64,000 nucleotides of DNA from NCBI GenBank assembly GCA_964562015.1, contig CAZLRH010000008.1, forward strand, positions 150,818 to 214,817, given 5' to 3'. Within the stretch, counting starts at the first letter, position 1, and every line of letters begins with the position of its first letter. The translations under genes and the position numbers were made by a program. Below are positions 26,337 to 35,301 of the stretch, in pieces. The notes beneath the pieces were generated by a model, which was not told where the DNA came from, did not search any database, and saw only the letters and a program-made list of their open reading frames with translations. This DNA is from CAZLRH01 sp964562015. Its GTDB lineage: Bacteria > Verrucomicrobiota > Verrucomicrobiia > Opitutales > JABDGR01.

Positions 26337-26849
26337 ATGCCTGAGCGGAATCTCATCGTCTTTGTCTGCACGGCCAACATTTGCCGCAGCCCGATGGCGC
26401 AGCAATTGTTGCGGCACGCGCTCAAGGCGGAGCCCGCGCCGCTGAAGACCCTGAAGGTGGTTTCCGCCGGCATTTCGGCCTACGGCGGCGACCCGGCTTC
26501 GCCCAATTCCCAGCGCGTGCTCGAAAGCGTCGGCCTGGATTTGTCCGACCACGTCAGCCAGCGGTTGACGCAGGAAATGGTGGACCAGTCGTTCGCGATT
26601 TTCTGCATGACCACGATGCACAAGCTGCTCGCGGAAACCCAGTTCAACCCCACCTGCCGGCATTTGTACCTGATGCGCGAGTTTTTGTCCGGCGACGTGG
26701 ACAAGGAAATCCCCGATCCTTATGGCCAGGACCGCGCCGCCTATGAAGCCGCCCGCGACGCCATGGTCGAGGCCGTGCCGTCCATCCTCACCTTTCTGCG
26801 CAAAAATCTTTTGCCGAATCCGCCCGGCGCAGCCAAAGGCCGTGCGTAA
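26337..26849 (+). CDS. Low-molecular-weight protein phosphatase (YwlE/Wzb family)
   Basis: A 170-residue protein starting at the ATG at 26337. The P-loop FVCTANICRSPMAQ lies at residues 9-22, and the general-acid motif DPYG near residue 127. This is the LMW-PTP fold. In Bacillus the family member YwlE removes phosphate from arginine and opposes McsB; its P-loop is CTGNTCRS, with Thr deciding phosphoarginine preference. Here the residue is Ile, as in phosphotyrosine enzymes, so the substrate is open. Its place next to rpiB and near glyA matches the Firmicutes ywlE-ywlF-glyA order. Given mcsB in the same window, a role in arginine dephosphorylation is plausible but unproven. Confidence 0.88.
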   Translation: MPERNLIVFVCTANICRSPMAQQLLRHALKAEPAPLKTLKVVSAGISAYGGDPASPNSQRVLESVGLDLSDHVSQRLTQEMVDQSFAIFCMTTMHKLLAETQFNPTCRHLYLMREFLSGDVDKEIPDPYGQDRAAYEAARDAMVEAVPSILTFLRKNLLPNPPGAAKGRA

Positions 26850-26933
26850 GTGGAAGGTGCGCTCCTGGCGCGTTTTCTCACGAGTCTGCCAGCGTGCGCG
26901 GCGCAGCCGCTTAAACCGAAAAATTTTAACTCC

Positions 26934-27380
26934 ATGAAAATCTCCATCGGCTCCGACCACGGCGGCGTGGACCTCAAAGACGCCGTCGCCCAGGGGTTGC
27001 GCGTGGCCGGCCACGACGTGCTCGACCGCGGCACCCATTCCCACGATTCGGTGGATTACCCCGACTTTGCCATCGCGGTGTCCAAGGATGTCGTCAGCGG
27101 TACCGTCGAACGCGGAGTCGTGATTTGCACGACCGGCATCGGCGTGAGCATCGCGGCCAACAAAGTGCACGGCATCCGCGCGGCGGTGTGCCACAACGAG
27201 GATGCCGCGGAATTTTGCCGCCGGCACAACAACGCCAACGTCATCTGCTTCGGTCAGAAATACGACACGCCCTACATGGCCCTCAAGATGGCGGGGATTT
27301 TTCTCGCCACGGCCTTCGAAGGCGGCCGCCACGAACGGCGCGTGGACAAAATCGCGGCGGAGGAGAAGACCGGGACGTAA
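26934..27380 (+). CDS. rpiB: Ribose-5-phosphate isomerase B
   Basis: A 148-residue protein from the ATG at 26934. It opens with MKISIGSDHGGVDLKDAV, has VDYPDFA, and the active-site segment CTTGIGVSIAANKVHGIRAA with the Cys base, then HNNANVICFG. It interconverts ribose 5-phosphate and ribulose 5-phosphate in the pentose phosphate pathway. Length is typical. It follows the phosphatase gene by 84 bases on the same strand, a pairing also known from Firmicutes (ywlE-ywlF). Confidence 0.93.
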   Translation: MKISIGSDHGGVDLKDAVAQGLRVAGHDVLDRGTHSHDSVDYPDFAIAVSKDVVSGTVERGVVICTTGIGVSIAANKVHGIRAAVCHNEDAAEFCRRHNNANVICFGQKYDTPYMALKMAGIFLATAFEGGRHERRVDKIAAEEKTGT

Positions 27381-27441
27381 CTGCGCTCAGAAGTTAAGGC
27401 TGTATTCAGCTTTGTCCGCGAAGCGTGGCAGCTCTGAACCC

Positions 27442-27948
27442 TTAAGTCTTGGCGGCGTAGTCCTTGTCCAACGCGGTGAGATACTTGCCGGGCCCGCTCG
27501 GGACATAACCACTGAGCACATTGAGCGGCTTTTCCGTGGGACTCAGCAAGACCGTGGTCGGGAAGCCTTCGTCCGGGGCGAACTTTTCCTTGAGCGCCAT
27601 ATTTTGCTGGGCCAGCGCCGCCGGCGGCGGAGTGCGGCGGGGAAAGTCCGCCAACACGAGCACATAGTGGCTGCGGGCATATTGGGCAAATTCCGCGGTG
27701 TTGAAGACGTCCTGGTCGAGTTTGAGGCACCATGGGCACCAGTCCGAGCCGGAAAAATTAAGGAGAATTTTCTTATTTTCCTTTTTGGCCTGAGCGACCG
27801 CTTCGGCATAATTGGTCTTCCATACCGGATTGGCCGTGGGCAAGGCCCGCACGGCGGTAACACCGCCTAAAGCGAGGACGGCTAGCGCCAGGCTGCAGCG
27901 GAAAAACAGGGTGACGCGTGACGGAGCATTAAACGAGAAGGTGTTCAT
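27442..27948 (-). CDS. Secreted thioredoxin-like protein (thioredoxin_7 type)
   Basis: A 168-residue protein with a signal peptide at about 14-35 (FRCSLALAVLALGGVTAVRA). The thioredoxin-like domain has ILLNFSGSDWCPWCLKLDQD, with the redox pair WCPWC, and the cis-Pro loop EGFPTTVLLSP. This pattern resembles the C-terminal domain of DsbD and related secreted thioredoxin-like proteins, so a disulfide-reductase or isomerase role in the periplasm is likely. It converges on rpiB, separated by 61 bases. Confidence 0.82.
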   Translation of the reverse strand: MNTFSFNAPSRVTLFFRCSLALAVLALGGVTAVRALPTANPVWKTNYAEAVAQAKKENKKILLNFSGSDWCPWCLKLDQDVFNTAEFAQYARSHYVLVLADFPRRTPPPAALAQQNMALKEKFAPDEGFPTTVLLSPTEKPLNVLSGYVPSGPGKYLTALDKDYAAKT

Positions 27949-28168
27949 GAGGAGTTAAGTGTGGTTTGACCATAGGAACCACCTCTCCCCCATCCTATTC
28001 CCATCGGACCGCCGCCCCTGCCGCTCCCAACGCCGAGAAAGCCTTTTTTGACCAATTTTTAATCATCCCCCGCCCAGCCGTCCTCGTCGCCAGGCATCGG
28101 GCGGCGGGGCGAATTACCTGGCGCGAAATCAAGTTGACCGCGGTAAAAGGGGCATCTTTCCTGCGAAG

Positions 28169-29782
28169 ATGAAGAGCTTAAGGCAGAGCCACCGGAGCCC
28201 TTTGAGTCATTCACTCCTCGCGGGTCTGGCCGTCAGCGTGAGCGCCTGCCTTAATCTGAACGCGCAAGAAAATACCGCCACGGCACCGGTGATTTATCCG
28301 GTCACTAAAACCGAACTTGGTCCTGCGCCGGCACCCGAAAAAATTATCGCCAAAGCAGTTTCCCTAATTCCCGGCGGCTGCCGCGCTGCCCTGATAGTGA
28401 CTGCGGGAAATCAAATGCAAGTGGTGGTCGAGGGCAAGGCTGGGCCGCCTTACGATAAAGTTTTTGACGATTCGCTTCATTTCAGCCCTGACGGCCAACG
28501 TTTGGCCTATGCGGGAAAAACAGGCGATCAGCGTTTCGTGAGTATTGATGGCGCCATCAGCGGGCCCTATGACGGAGTGCTCAAGGATAGCCCCGTCTTC
28601 AGTCCTGACAGCAAGCGCGTCGCTTATAGCTTTCTAAAAGGGGGCCGGCAATATGTGAGCCTTGACGGAGTGATTCAGCCCCCATCCGATGGGGTGGCTA
28701 ATGATTCGCTCCAATTCGATCCAACCAGCCAACGATTTGCCTACGTGTTGGTCCAAAATCACCTCTGGCAGGTGATGATGGACGGCCACGCCGGTCCTGA
28801 GTTTGCCGATTTCAGCCCCACCTGCGGGCCGATTTTTAGCGCTGACGGCCGGCATTCGGCCTATCTGGCTTTCAACCCCGGCCATGCGGTCTTGGTGGTG
28901 GACAATGATATAAAATCGCTGGGTGATCTGAGGCCCTTTTCGTTAAAATACAGTTCGAATCAGAAATATCTTTCCTTCATCGCAAAAGACAATCAGGGCG
29001 TGTTCCAAGTCTATATTAACGACCGGGCCGGTCCCCTCCAATGGGGTGTCTTAACCGGAACCCCGCTTTACAGTCCGGACGGCAAGCATGTTTTTTACGC
29101 CTTTTGGAACGCCATGGCTTTCCAACCCGTAGTGGATGAAGTCGTCGGTTCCTTTCCAGAGAGTGACTATGAAAAGCTGGAGCCGAATTCAGTCGCCTTC
29201 AGTCCAGACAGCAAAGTATTGGCCTTTATTGGATACCACCACGGAATCTTGTCCCGCGGGAGCAACGAATTGACCGGTCAAACGGATGCCGCCTTTGGTA
29301 GTTTTACCGACGACAAATATCACCTGGTGACCACCCAGGTCGAAAGACCGCCGGAAGCCGATTTTAAATCCCTCGTGGGCGTCGAAGATTTGCCCTTTGA
29401 CGGCCATTACGTCAACGACTCGCTGCGCTTCAGCCCCGACAGCAAGCGACTCGCGTTTATCGCCGAAAACGAGGGGCGGCAAACACTCTTCATCAACCAT
29501 GAAAGCCGCCCGGTGGATGGAATTTACCTCCCCGACTCCCTGATCCTGACGGGAGACTCCGATGTGGCTTATGCGGCGCACAACGCAATTGAGCAATGGG
29601 TGGTAATGAACGGCGCGCGGGGCCCGGCTTTTGCGGCCATCGTGGCCGGACCAGTCGCACGCCAGGACGGCCAATGCGAATATCTGGCGATTGAAAAAAG
29701 TGGCGAGGCCTATAAACTCGTCCGGGTCGCAGCGTCATGGCCGCCCCTTGGTACACAATCTAATTCCACCGCAAAACCCTGA
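28169..29782 (+). CDS. Lipoprotein with PD40/TolB-like beta-propeller repeats
   Basis: A 537-residue protein. The N-terminus ends in a lipobox-like VSAC at residues 24-27, so it may be lipid-anchored. From about residue 80 it repeats FSPDxxRxAYxxxxGxxxxVxxDG every 40-50 residues (HFSPDGQRLAYAGKTGDQRF, FSPDSKRVAYSFLKGGRQYV, RFSPDSKRLAFIAENEGRQT), the WD40-like PD40 motif seen in TolB. Some ten repeats are visible, which predicts one or two propellers. It probably binds other envelope proteins; no enzyme motif is seen. The 220 bases upstream (27949-28168) hold no gene and should contain its promoter. Confidence 0.8.
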   Translation: MKSLRQSHRSPLSHSLLAGLAVSVSACLNLNAQENTATAPVIYPVTKTELGPAPAPEKIIAKAVSLIPGGCRAALIVTAGNQMQVVVEGKAGPPYDKVFDDSLHFSPDGQRLAYAGKTGDQRFVSIDGAISGPYDGVLKDSPVFSPDSKRVAYSFLKGGRQYVSLDGVIQPPSDGVANDSLQFDPTSQRFAYVLVQNHLWQVMMDGHAGPEFADFSPTCGPIFSADGRHSAYLAFNPGHAVLVVDNDIKSLGDLRPFSLKYSSNQKYLSFIAKDNQGVFQVYINDRAGPLQWGVLTGTPLYSPDGKHVFYAFWNAMAFQPVVDEVVGSFPESDYEKLEPNSVAFSPDSKVLAFIGYHHGILSRGSNELTGQTDAAFGSFTDDKYHLVTTQVERPPEADFKSLVGVEDLPFDGHYVNDSLRFSPDSKRLAFIAENEGRQTLFINHESRPVDGIYLPDSLILTGDSDVAYAAHNAIEQWVVMNGARGPAFAAIVAGPVARQDGQCEYLAIEKSGEAYKLVRVAASWPPLGTQSNSTAKP

Positions 29783-29888
29783 CGTTTCCGGGAGCCGTGA
29801 GTCTGCGCAGAGTCTTTCCGCCGATTTTACTTTTCCTTTCGACTCCGGCCCGATTTCTTCTGAGACTAATTCTTTACGACCCTTCTCC

Positions 29889-31163
29889 ATGCCCAACGTC
29901 GCCTCCACTTCCTTCCTCGCGCGCGAGTCGCTCGCCCAGCTCGATCCCGCCGTCCACGCTGCCGTCGTGCTGGAGACGGCGCGCCAGCAGTCGCACGTTG
30001 AGTTGATTGCCTCCGAGAATTTTGTCCCGCCGGCCATTCTCGAGGCCGCCGGCACCGTGTTGACCAACAAGTACGCCGAGGGCTACCCAGGCAAGCGTTA
30101 CTACGGCGGCTGCCAGTACGTGGACATCGTCGAAGAACTGGCCATTGACCGCGCCAAAAAACTTTTCGGCGCCGAGCACGCGAACGTCCAGCCCCACTCC
30201 GGCAGCCAGGCGAATTTCGCCGTTTACTCCGCGTCCATCGAACCGGGTGACAAGTTGCTGACCATGAACCTCAGCGACGGCGGCCACCTCACCCACGGCA
30301 ATCCGGCCAATTTCAGCGGCAAGCTTTACAAAATCGTCCACTACGGCGTCTCCGCTGAGGACGGCCGGATTGACTATCAGGACCTCGCGCGGCAGGCCGA
30401 GGTCGAGCGCCCGAAGATGATCACCGTCGGAGCCTCCGCCTACCCGCGCATCATCGATTTTGCGCGCATGGGCGAAATTGCCCGGAGCGTCGGCGCGCTC
30501 ATGCTCGCGGACATCGCGCACATCGCCGGCCTCGTCGCCACTGGCGAGCACCCGAGCCCGTTTCCGCACGCGGATTTTGTCACCACCACGACGCACAAAA
30601 CCCTGCGCGGCCCGCGCGGCGGTTTGATCATGTGCAAGGAAGCCTGGGCGAAAAAAATCGACTCGGCCGTATTCCCCGGCGGCCAGGGCGGCCCACTCAT
30701 GCATATCATCGCGGCCAAGGCCGTGTGCTTTCAGGAAGCCGCGAAGCCGGCGTTCCGTCAGTACGCGAAGCAAGTGCGCGCGAACGCCGTGGCGCTCGCG
30801 GACGCCCTCACGAAGCGCGGCTACAAGCTCTCTTCAGGCGGCACCGACAACCACCTGCTGCTCATTGATTTGCGCAAGAGCCATCCCGACCTCACGGGCA
30901 AGGTGGCGCAGCAGGCGCTCGATTTGGCCAATATCACGACTAATCGCAACACCGTTCCTGGCGAAACCCGCAGCCCCTTCCAGACGAGCGGCGTCCGCCT
31001 CGGCACCCCGGCGGTCACCACGCGCGGCATGCTCGAGCCGGAGATGGAACTCATCGCGGAAGCGATTGATTTGGTGCTCGGCGGCCCGGCCGATTCCGAG
31101 CGCTTGGCCAAGGCGAAATCCATCGCGCTGGACCTCTGCGGGCGCTTTCCCCTGCCCTATTAA
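29889..31163 (+). CDS. glyA: Serine hydroxymethyltransferase
   Basis: A 424-residue PLP enzyme from the ATG at 29889. Motifs: VELIASENFVPPAILEAAG, NKYAEGYPGKRYYGGCQYVD, GDKLLTMNLSDGGHLTHGN, and the PLP-lysine segment TTTTHKTLRGPRGG. It converts serine and tetrahydrofolate to glycine and 5,10-methylene-tetrahydrofolate, feeding purine and thymidylate synthesis. Length and motif order are normal. It lies downstream of the phosphatase and rpiB genes, as in Firmicutes, but with two unrelated genes in between. Confidence 0.96.
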   Translation: MPNVASTSFLARESLAQLDPAVHAAVVLETARQQSHVELIASENFVPPAILEAAGTVLTNKYAEGYPGKRYYGGCQYVDIVEELAIDRAKKLFGAEHANVQPHSGSQANFAVYSASIEPGDKLLTMNLSDGGHLTHGNPANFSGKLYKIVHYGVSAEDGRIDYQDLARQAEVERPKMITVGASAYPRIIDFARMGEIARSVGALMLADIAHIAGLVATGEHPSPFPHADFVTTTTHKTLRGPRGGLIMCKEAWAKKIDSAVFPGGQGGPLMHIIAAKAVCFQEAAKPAFRQYAKQVRANAVALADALTKRGYKLSSGGTDNHLLLIDLRKSHPDLTGKVAQQALDLANITTNRNTVPGETRSPFQTSGVRLGTPAVTTRGMLEPEMELIAEAIDLVLGGPADSERLAKAKSIALDLCGRFPLPY

Positions 31164-31316
31164 GGGCGCAACTATCTTCGGGCGGGATGAAATTCCTGTT
31201 GTCAATTTGCCATTTTCCCGTTTCATTTACCTGTTTTAAGGGATAGGCACAGGGGCAAACTCATCCCGTGCCGGTGCTCCCGGCCCCGCCTCCTCCACCC
31301 TTAAAACCTACTTCCC

Positions 31317-32075
31317 ATGACCACCCCCACCCGCAAGACCCGCAAGGGCTTTACCCTCATCGAATTGCTCACGGTGATCGCCATCATCGGCATCCTGGCA
31401 TCAATTCTGATTCCGACGATCGGCAAAGTAATTGATACCGCCAAGAAGACCGCGGCCTCAAGCAACGCCGGCCAAATCGCCAAAACTTATCTCAGCTATT
31501 CCAACGCCGGGAGCAACACCCGCAACATCCGCACCACCACCCAGGCCGGTTCCGCGGGCGGCGGTCGCTCCAACGGCGTGGCGAAGGACATCAACGATGT
31601 CGCCTTCATTCTCGCGCAAAAGGGCGGCCTGAATAACGCCAAGCTGTGGTTCATCACCTCGGACGACGCCCTCGCCGGTTCCCAGATCCCCAACGTCGTC
31701 ATCCAGGGCGACACCAGCAGCGCCACCGAAGTTTCCAAGGACTTTGCGGACCTCACCAAGAGCTGGGCCTTCGTCATCGGCCTTTCCACCAATGCCCCGC
31801 CCAGCACGACCCCGGTCGACTGGACCTATGGTCTCGGCCATGACGGCGTGTGGGTCAAAGCTTCTCCGTGGCTCGGCACCGGCGGCCACATGGCCTTCCT
31901 CGACGGCCACGTGCAGTGGTTTGAAAAGATTTCGACCGAATCGGGTGGCGACAGCCTGACCACCTACCAAGGCAACCCGAACCCGGGTTCCAACACCGCC
32001 GATTACCAGCAGGCCATCAACTCCTCGGGTGGCAAGCCCGCGCAGGTGGTCAACGCCGACGGCAAAGGCACCTAG
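31317..32075 (+). CDS. Type II secretion/pilin-like protein with C-terminal H-x-DG motif
   Basis: A 252-residue protein with the prepilin leader TRKGFTLIELLTVIAIIGIL: cleavage follows the Gly before Phe, and Glu5 is present. The hydrophobic helix runs to about residue 45. The C-terminal part holds GGHMAFLDGHVQWF, the H-x-DG motif typical of the large pilin-like family of Verrucomicrobiota and Planctomycetota. It should be processed by a prepilin peptidase and assembled into, or secreted through, a type II/IV pilus-like system. The middle is Gly/Ser/Asn-rich. A strong terminator-like hairpin follows the stop. Confidence 0.88.
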   Translation: MTTPTRKTRKGFTLIELLTVIAIIGILASILIPTIGKVIDTAKKTAASSNAGQIAKTYLSYSNAGSNTRNIRTTTQAGSAGGGRSNGVAKDINDVAFILAQKGGLNNAKLWFITSDDALAGSQIPNVVIQGDTSSATEVSKDFADLTKSWAFVIGLSTNAPPSTTPVDWTYGLGHDGVWVKASPWLGTGGHMAFLDGHVQWFEKISTESGGDSLTTYQGNPNPGSNTADYQQAINSSGGKPAQVVNADGKGT

Positions 32076-32096
32076 TCAGTCCCCATGTTTTTCCTC

Positions 32097-32133
32097 AAGC
32101 CCGGTTGCGGTTTCCGCGACCGGGCTTTTTGTT
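32097..32133 (+). terminator. Rho-independent terminator after the pilin-like gene
   Basis: Arms AAGCCCGGT-T-GCGG (32097-32110) and CCGC-G-ACCGGGCTT (32114-32127) form a near-perfect 14-base stem with a 3-base loop, followed by a T-rich run (TTTTTGTT). It lies 22 bases after the stop of the pilin-like gene. The convergent glycogen-synthase-like gene ends at 32132, so the T-run overlaps its stop codon. On the minus strand no T-run follows, so it should act mainly for the plus-strand gene. Confidence 0.85.
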
Positions 32134-33574
32134 ACATCAAATCCTGATAGAGCTGGGCATAGGCCGGCGCCTGCTTGGCCCAGCTCGAGTCGAGCGCGAG
32201 GCCCGTGGCGCGCACCCGTTCGCGGGCCGCTTTGTCCTCATGCAGGGCAAGGGCACGGGCCAGGCCTTCGCGCCAGCCGTCCGTGGTGGGCGCGAATAAA
32301 ATACCGTTGCCGGCCGCCGGCTGATCCCGCACATCGACGATGACATCCGCCGGGCCACCCGTGCGCGCCATCACTGGAATGGCGCCGTAACGCAGGGCGC
32401 GCTGGGCGTGGTGCGGGCTCGGCTCCACGCGTGACGTGCCCAGGAAAAAGTCCGCCCCGGCCAGCGCCCGGTGCAGGGCGCCCACTTCGGGATTTTCGAG
32501 GAGCACCACCCGGCCGGGGCGCAGGCTCGCGAGCGCCCGCCAGGGCTCAAAATCGGACGGCGCGGCGGGCCCGAGCAAAACCAGCACAGTATCCTCCCGC
32601 AAAACCGGCAAAAGCTCGCGCGGGTCGCCGAGACCGAGAGCCGCAATGAAAGGCAGGTTGGCCGCCACCAGCGCGCCCGTGCGCAAGGTCGAATCCAGCC
32701 CCAGGCCCCGGCTCAAGGCCGCGCGGCATTGGGCCTTGCCCGCCGGTGCGCGCCCGTCAAATACCGCCGCCAGATAGCCGTCGTAAAAAGGGTTCCACTC
32801 GGTTTGGTCCACGCCTGTCAACAAGCCGCGCAAATCCTCGCGCCGCGTCGCCAGCACGCCGTCGAGGCCAAAGCTGTGCTCCGGTTCCAGGATTTCACGT
32901 GCCGCCGTCGGGCTGGGCGTGAGCAGAAAATCGGAAAAAAGAATGCCGCCCTTGAGATAATTGACCTGGCCGTAAAACTCGAGGCCGTCTTGCGCGAAGA
33001 ATTCCTCGGGCAGATTGGTCAGCGGAAACGTGCGCCGCGGATAGATGCCCTGAAAGACGGGATTGTGCAGGGTGAGAAAGGTGCGCGCCGCCACCGTGAT
33101 CTGGCGTTTGCGTTCCTCCACCCGCAGCAGCAGCGGCGCCAGCGCGGTGGGCCAGTCGTGGCAGTGCAGCACGTCCACCGGCGATTCAAAGCGGCAGAGC
33201 GCATCCACCACGGCTTTGCAAAAAATCAGGAAGCGGATGTCGCTGTCCTCGTATTCGCCGCCCGGCGGACCATAAGGGAAACTGCGGTCAAAGGATTCGT
33301 CGCGGCGCACGAGGTAAAGCGTGAGGTTCGCGCTGAGCGGCAGTTTTAGGGTTTCCGCCGACACCTGCCGATCGCCCAGATCAAGAGTGTGCTTGTACAA
33401 CGGCTCGGCGTGCGCCGCGCGCGGGTCGGCCAGCACCTGCCGGTAGCCGGGGAGAAAAATCGCCACCTCGTGCCCGAGCCGCGACAGCTCCCGCGTCAAA
33501 CCGCCCACGGCATCCGCCAAGTGCCCCACCGACACCCACGGGGCGAACTCACTGGCGGCATGGACGATTTTCAC
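32132..33574 (-). CDS. Glycogen/starch synthase-like GT5 protein with altered active site
   Basis: A 480-residue protein whose N-terminal half is clearly GlgA-like: HAASEFAPW, HCHDWPTALAPLLL, LEFYGQVNYLKGGILFSD and GLDGVLATR. GlgA transfers glucose from ADP-glucose to glycogen. Two motifs are changed. The KTGGLADV loop, whose Lys binds ADP-glucose, reads SVGHLADA. The segment that normally holds SRLxxQKG (Arg and Lys for the phosphates) reads VAANLPFIAALGLG. The EPCGLTQ segment reads EPSPHHAQ and keeps the Glu. The fold seems intact, but activity with ADP-glucose is doubtful. malQ, another glucan enzyme, is 6 kb away. It may be a regulator or have another substrate. Confidence 0.85.
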   Translation of the reverse strand: MKIVHAASEFAPWVSVGHLADAVGGLTRELSRLGHEVAIFLPGYRQVLADPRAAHAEPLYKHTLDLGDRQVSAETLKLPLSANLTLYLVRRDESFDRSFPYGPPGGEYEDSDIRFLIFCKAVVDALCRFESPVDVLHCHDWPTALAPLLLRVEERKRQITVAARTFLTLHNPVFQGIYPRRTFPLTNLPEEFFAQDGLEFYGQVNYLKGGILFSDFLLTPSPTAAREILEPEHSFGLDGVLATRREDLRGLLTGVDQTEWNPFYDGYLAAVFDGRAPAGKAQCRAALSRGLGLDSTLRTGALVAANLPFIAALGLGDPRELLPVLREDTVLVLLGPAAPSDFEPWRALASLRPGRVVLLENPEVGALHRALAGADFFLGTSRVEPSPHHAQRALRYGAIPVMARTGGPADVIVDVRDQPAAGNGILFAPTTDGWREGLARALALHEDKAARERVRATGLALDSSWAKQAPAYAQLYQDLM

Positions 33575-33740
33575 TGGACAAGACTGCGGAATTTAGCGCC
33601 AAGGGACGAGTCTAAAAGAAACTTGCGCTATTAATAATTCATCAACACCCAAGCCATTCTACCGCCGTTATTGCCCTCTGCCAATCGAGGTGAACTATTA
33701 ACGAAAAACTTTCCGTCCGACGCTCAGGCTAAGGCCAGCC

Positions 33741-34685
33741 CTACCCCATCAGCCGCTCGACGGCTTCGAGGTAGCGCAACTGGGTCTGCTGGATCAATTC
33801 CGGCGGCAGGCGCGGGCCGGGGGCCGTCTTGGGCCAGTCCAGCGTCTCCAGATAATCGCGCACATATTGTTTATCAAAGGCATGCTGCGGGCGGCCCGGC
33901 GCGTAGTCCGCCGCCGGCCAGTAGCGCGAGGAATCGGGCGTAAGGGCCTCGTCGATGAGGAAAAGCTTGCCGGCCTCGTCCGTGCCGAATTCAAATTTCG
34001 TGTCGGCCAGCACCAGGCCCGCCCGCGCGGCCTCGCGCGCGCCCAATTCATAGAGGCGCAGGCTCAAATCGCGCACCTCGACATACCGGCGCGCGCCGAG
34101 CGTGGCGGTGGTTTGCGCCGCGGTGAGCGGCTCGTCGTGCCCGGCGTGGGCCTTGCTCGTCGGCGTAAAAAGCGGCTGCGGCAGGCGCTCGCTCTCGCGC
34201 AACCCGGGCGGCAGCCCCTGGTCAATCACGCGGCCAGTTTTCTGGTAATCCTTCCAGCCGCTGCCCGCCAGATAACCGCGCACCACCGCCTCCACCGGCA
34301 GCGGTTTGAGTTTGCGCACAATCATGGAGCGCGCCTGCAAGTGCGGCCAGTCTCGCAACCGGCGCGCGATTTCGCCGTCATGATCGGGAAAAAGATGATT
34401 CGGCGTCTGTGCCGCCAGCCGTTGAAACCACCAGAGGCTCAGTTGCGTCAGCAGCACGCCTTTGCCGGGAATGCCGTCCGGCAAAATCACGTCGAAGGCG
34501 GACAACCGATCCGTCGCGATGATGAGCAGGGCGTCGCCGGCGTCGAACAATTCACGAACCTTGCCGGAGCCGATTTTCGGAAACGGCAGGCCCTCGACGC
34601 GCGTGAGCGCCTCGGCCGGCAGGACGGCTTTGATGCGGGAGAGTTCCAAGCCCATAAAACGCCAGCCTTGCGCGCCGCCGGACAT
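33741..34685 (-). CDS. purC: Phosphoribosylaminoimidazole-succinocarboxamide synthase
   Basis: A 314-residue protein of the longer SAICAR synthetase type. It shows GSGKVRELFDAGDALLIIAT, DRLSAFDVILPDGIPGKG, the signature VEAVVRGYLAGSGWKDY, LADTKFEFG and LIDEALTPDSSRYW. It joins aspartate to CAIR in purine synthesis using ATP. A second in-frame ATG at 34655 would remove ten residues and is also plausible; no ribosome binding site decides between them. It is followed by the glycogen-synthase-like gene's start region, with 166 bases between showing no feature. Confidence 0.95.
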   Translation of the reverse strand: MSGGAQGWRFMGLELSRIKAVLPAEALTRVEGLPFPKIGSGKVRELFDAGDALLIIATDRLSAFDVILPDGIPGKGVLLTQLSLWWFQRLAAQTPNHLFPDHDGEIARRLRDWPHLQARSMIVRKLKPLPVEAVVRGYLAGSGWKDYQKTGRVIDQGLPPGLRESERLPQPLFTPTSKAHAGHDEPLTAAQTTATLGARRYVEVRDLSLRLYELGAREAARAGLVLADTKFEFGTDEAGKLFLIDEALTPDSSRYWPAADYAPGRPQHAFDKQYVRDYLETLDWPKTAPGPRLPPELIQQTQLRYLEAVERLMG

Positions 34686-34792
34686 TTGTCTATCTTAACC
34701 TGTTACGGGGCTTCCGGCTCCGGTTCTTTGACATCCCCGGCGCGCGCACGCGTGGCCCGGGGCTTTGCCACAACGAGGGCCTCGTTGCCCTC

Positions 34793-34834
34793 TTTATTTT
34801 GAATTTTTGAATTTTCAATTTTGAATTTTTGCAA
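34793..34834. repeat. AT-rich TTTTGAATTTTTGAATTTTC repeat upstream of tmRNA
   Basis: A run of about 42 bases built from TTTTGAATTTTT/TGAATTTTCAA units in a GC-rich setting. Its reverse complement resembles 11231-11264. It ends 12 bases before the mature 5-prime end of the tmRNA, so it overlaps the region where the tmRNA promoter must be. It could be a repeat remnant or an AT-rich promoter element. Confidence 0.5.
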
Positions 34835-34846
34835 ATCATTTTCCCC

Positions 34847-35190
34847 GGGGGTGTACCGGATTCGACCTTGGGACGACGAGTAGGGCGGCAGGCCAGAGAT
34901 GGTGGTTGGCTCTGTCAAAAGTCCACCAAAAAGCTATTCGGCAACACTGAATACGCACTCGCTGCTTAAATTAGCGGTGACGCGCCTCCTGGAAACCTGC
35001 TAAGGGAAGGTGCGCCAACAGCAGGCATAGCTGCGCCGGAGTGCTCGGCGGTGCAGTCGTAAACTACCGGACACTCGGGACGGTTCAGCCTGCTTGGGGC
35101 GGGCCCGTTCCAAAATCAAATCACAAGCTAAGCCTGTAGAAACCCTATCCGAAATCCCGAGACACGCGGGTTCGACTCCCGCCACCTCCA
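34847..35190 (+). ncRNA. ssrA: Transfer-messenger RNA
   Basis: About 344 bases. The acceptor stem pairs GGGGGTG (34847-34853) with CACCTCC (35183-35189), followed by a discriminator A at 35190. CCA is not encoded. After the acceptor comes the usual CCGGATTCGAC, and the T-arm CGGGTTCGACTCCCG is at the 3-prime end. The tag frame at 34940-34966 reads GNTEYALAA, followed by TAA, typical of bacterial degradation tags ending in ALAA. The RNA rescues stalled ribosomes together with SmpB and marks products for Clp proteases, which links it in function to the clpC gene in this window. Confidence 0.96.
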
Positions 35191-35301
35191 CTTCTTTATC
35201 AACGAGCTACGAAACTATTCTCAAGTCTGTATCACATTCTACTAGTCATGGGTAAGCCAAGGCCGTGGCCGGCTAAAATCCATCTAGGTGAGAATCGGTA
35301 A

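Noticed and set aside
26337..26849. Naming the phosphatase ywlE outright
   Set aside because: The decisive Thr of the YwlE P-loop is Ile here, so arginine specificity cannot be claimed from sequence.
26301..27332. Minus-strand 343-codon frame across the phosphatase and rpiB genes
   Set aside because: Both plus-strand genes have clear catalytic motifs and good starts; the minus frame has none.
35161..35190. tRNA-like T-arm as a separate tRNA
   Set aside because: It is the 3-prime part of the tmRNA; there is no anticodon arm at the right distance.
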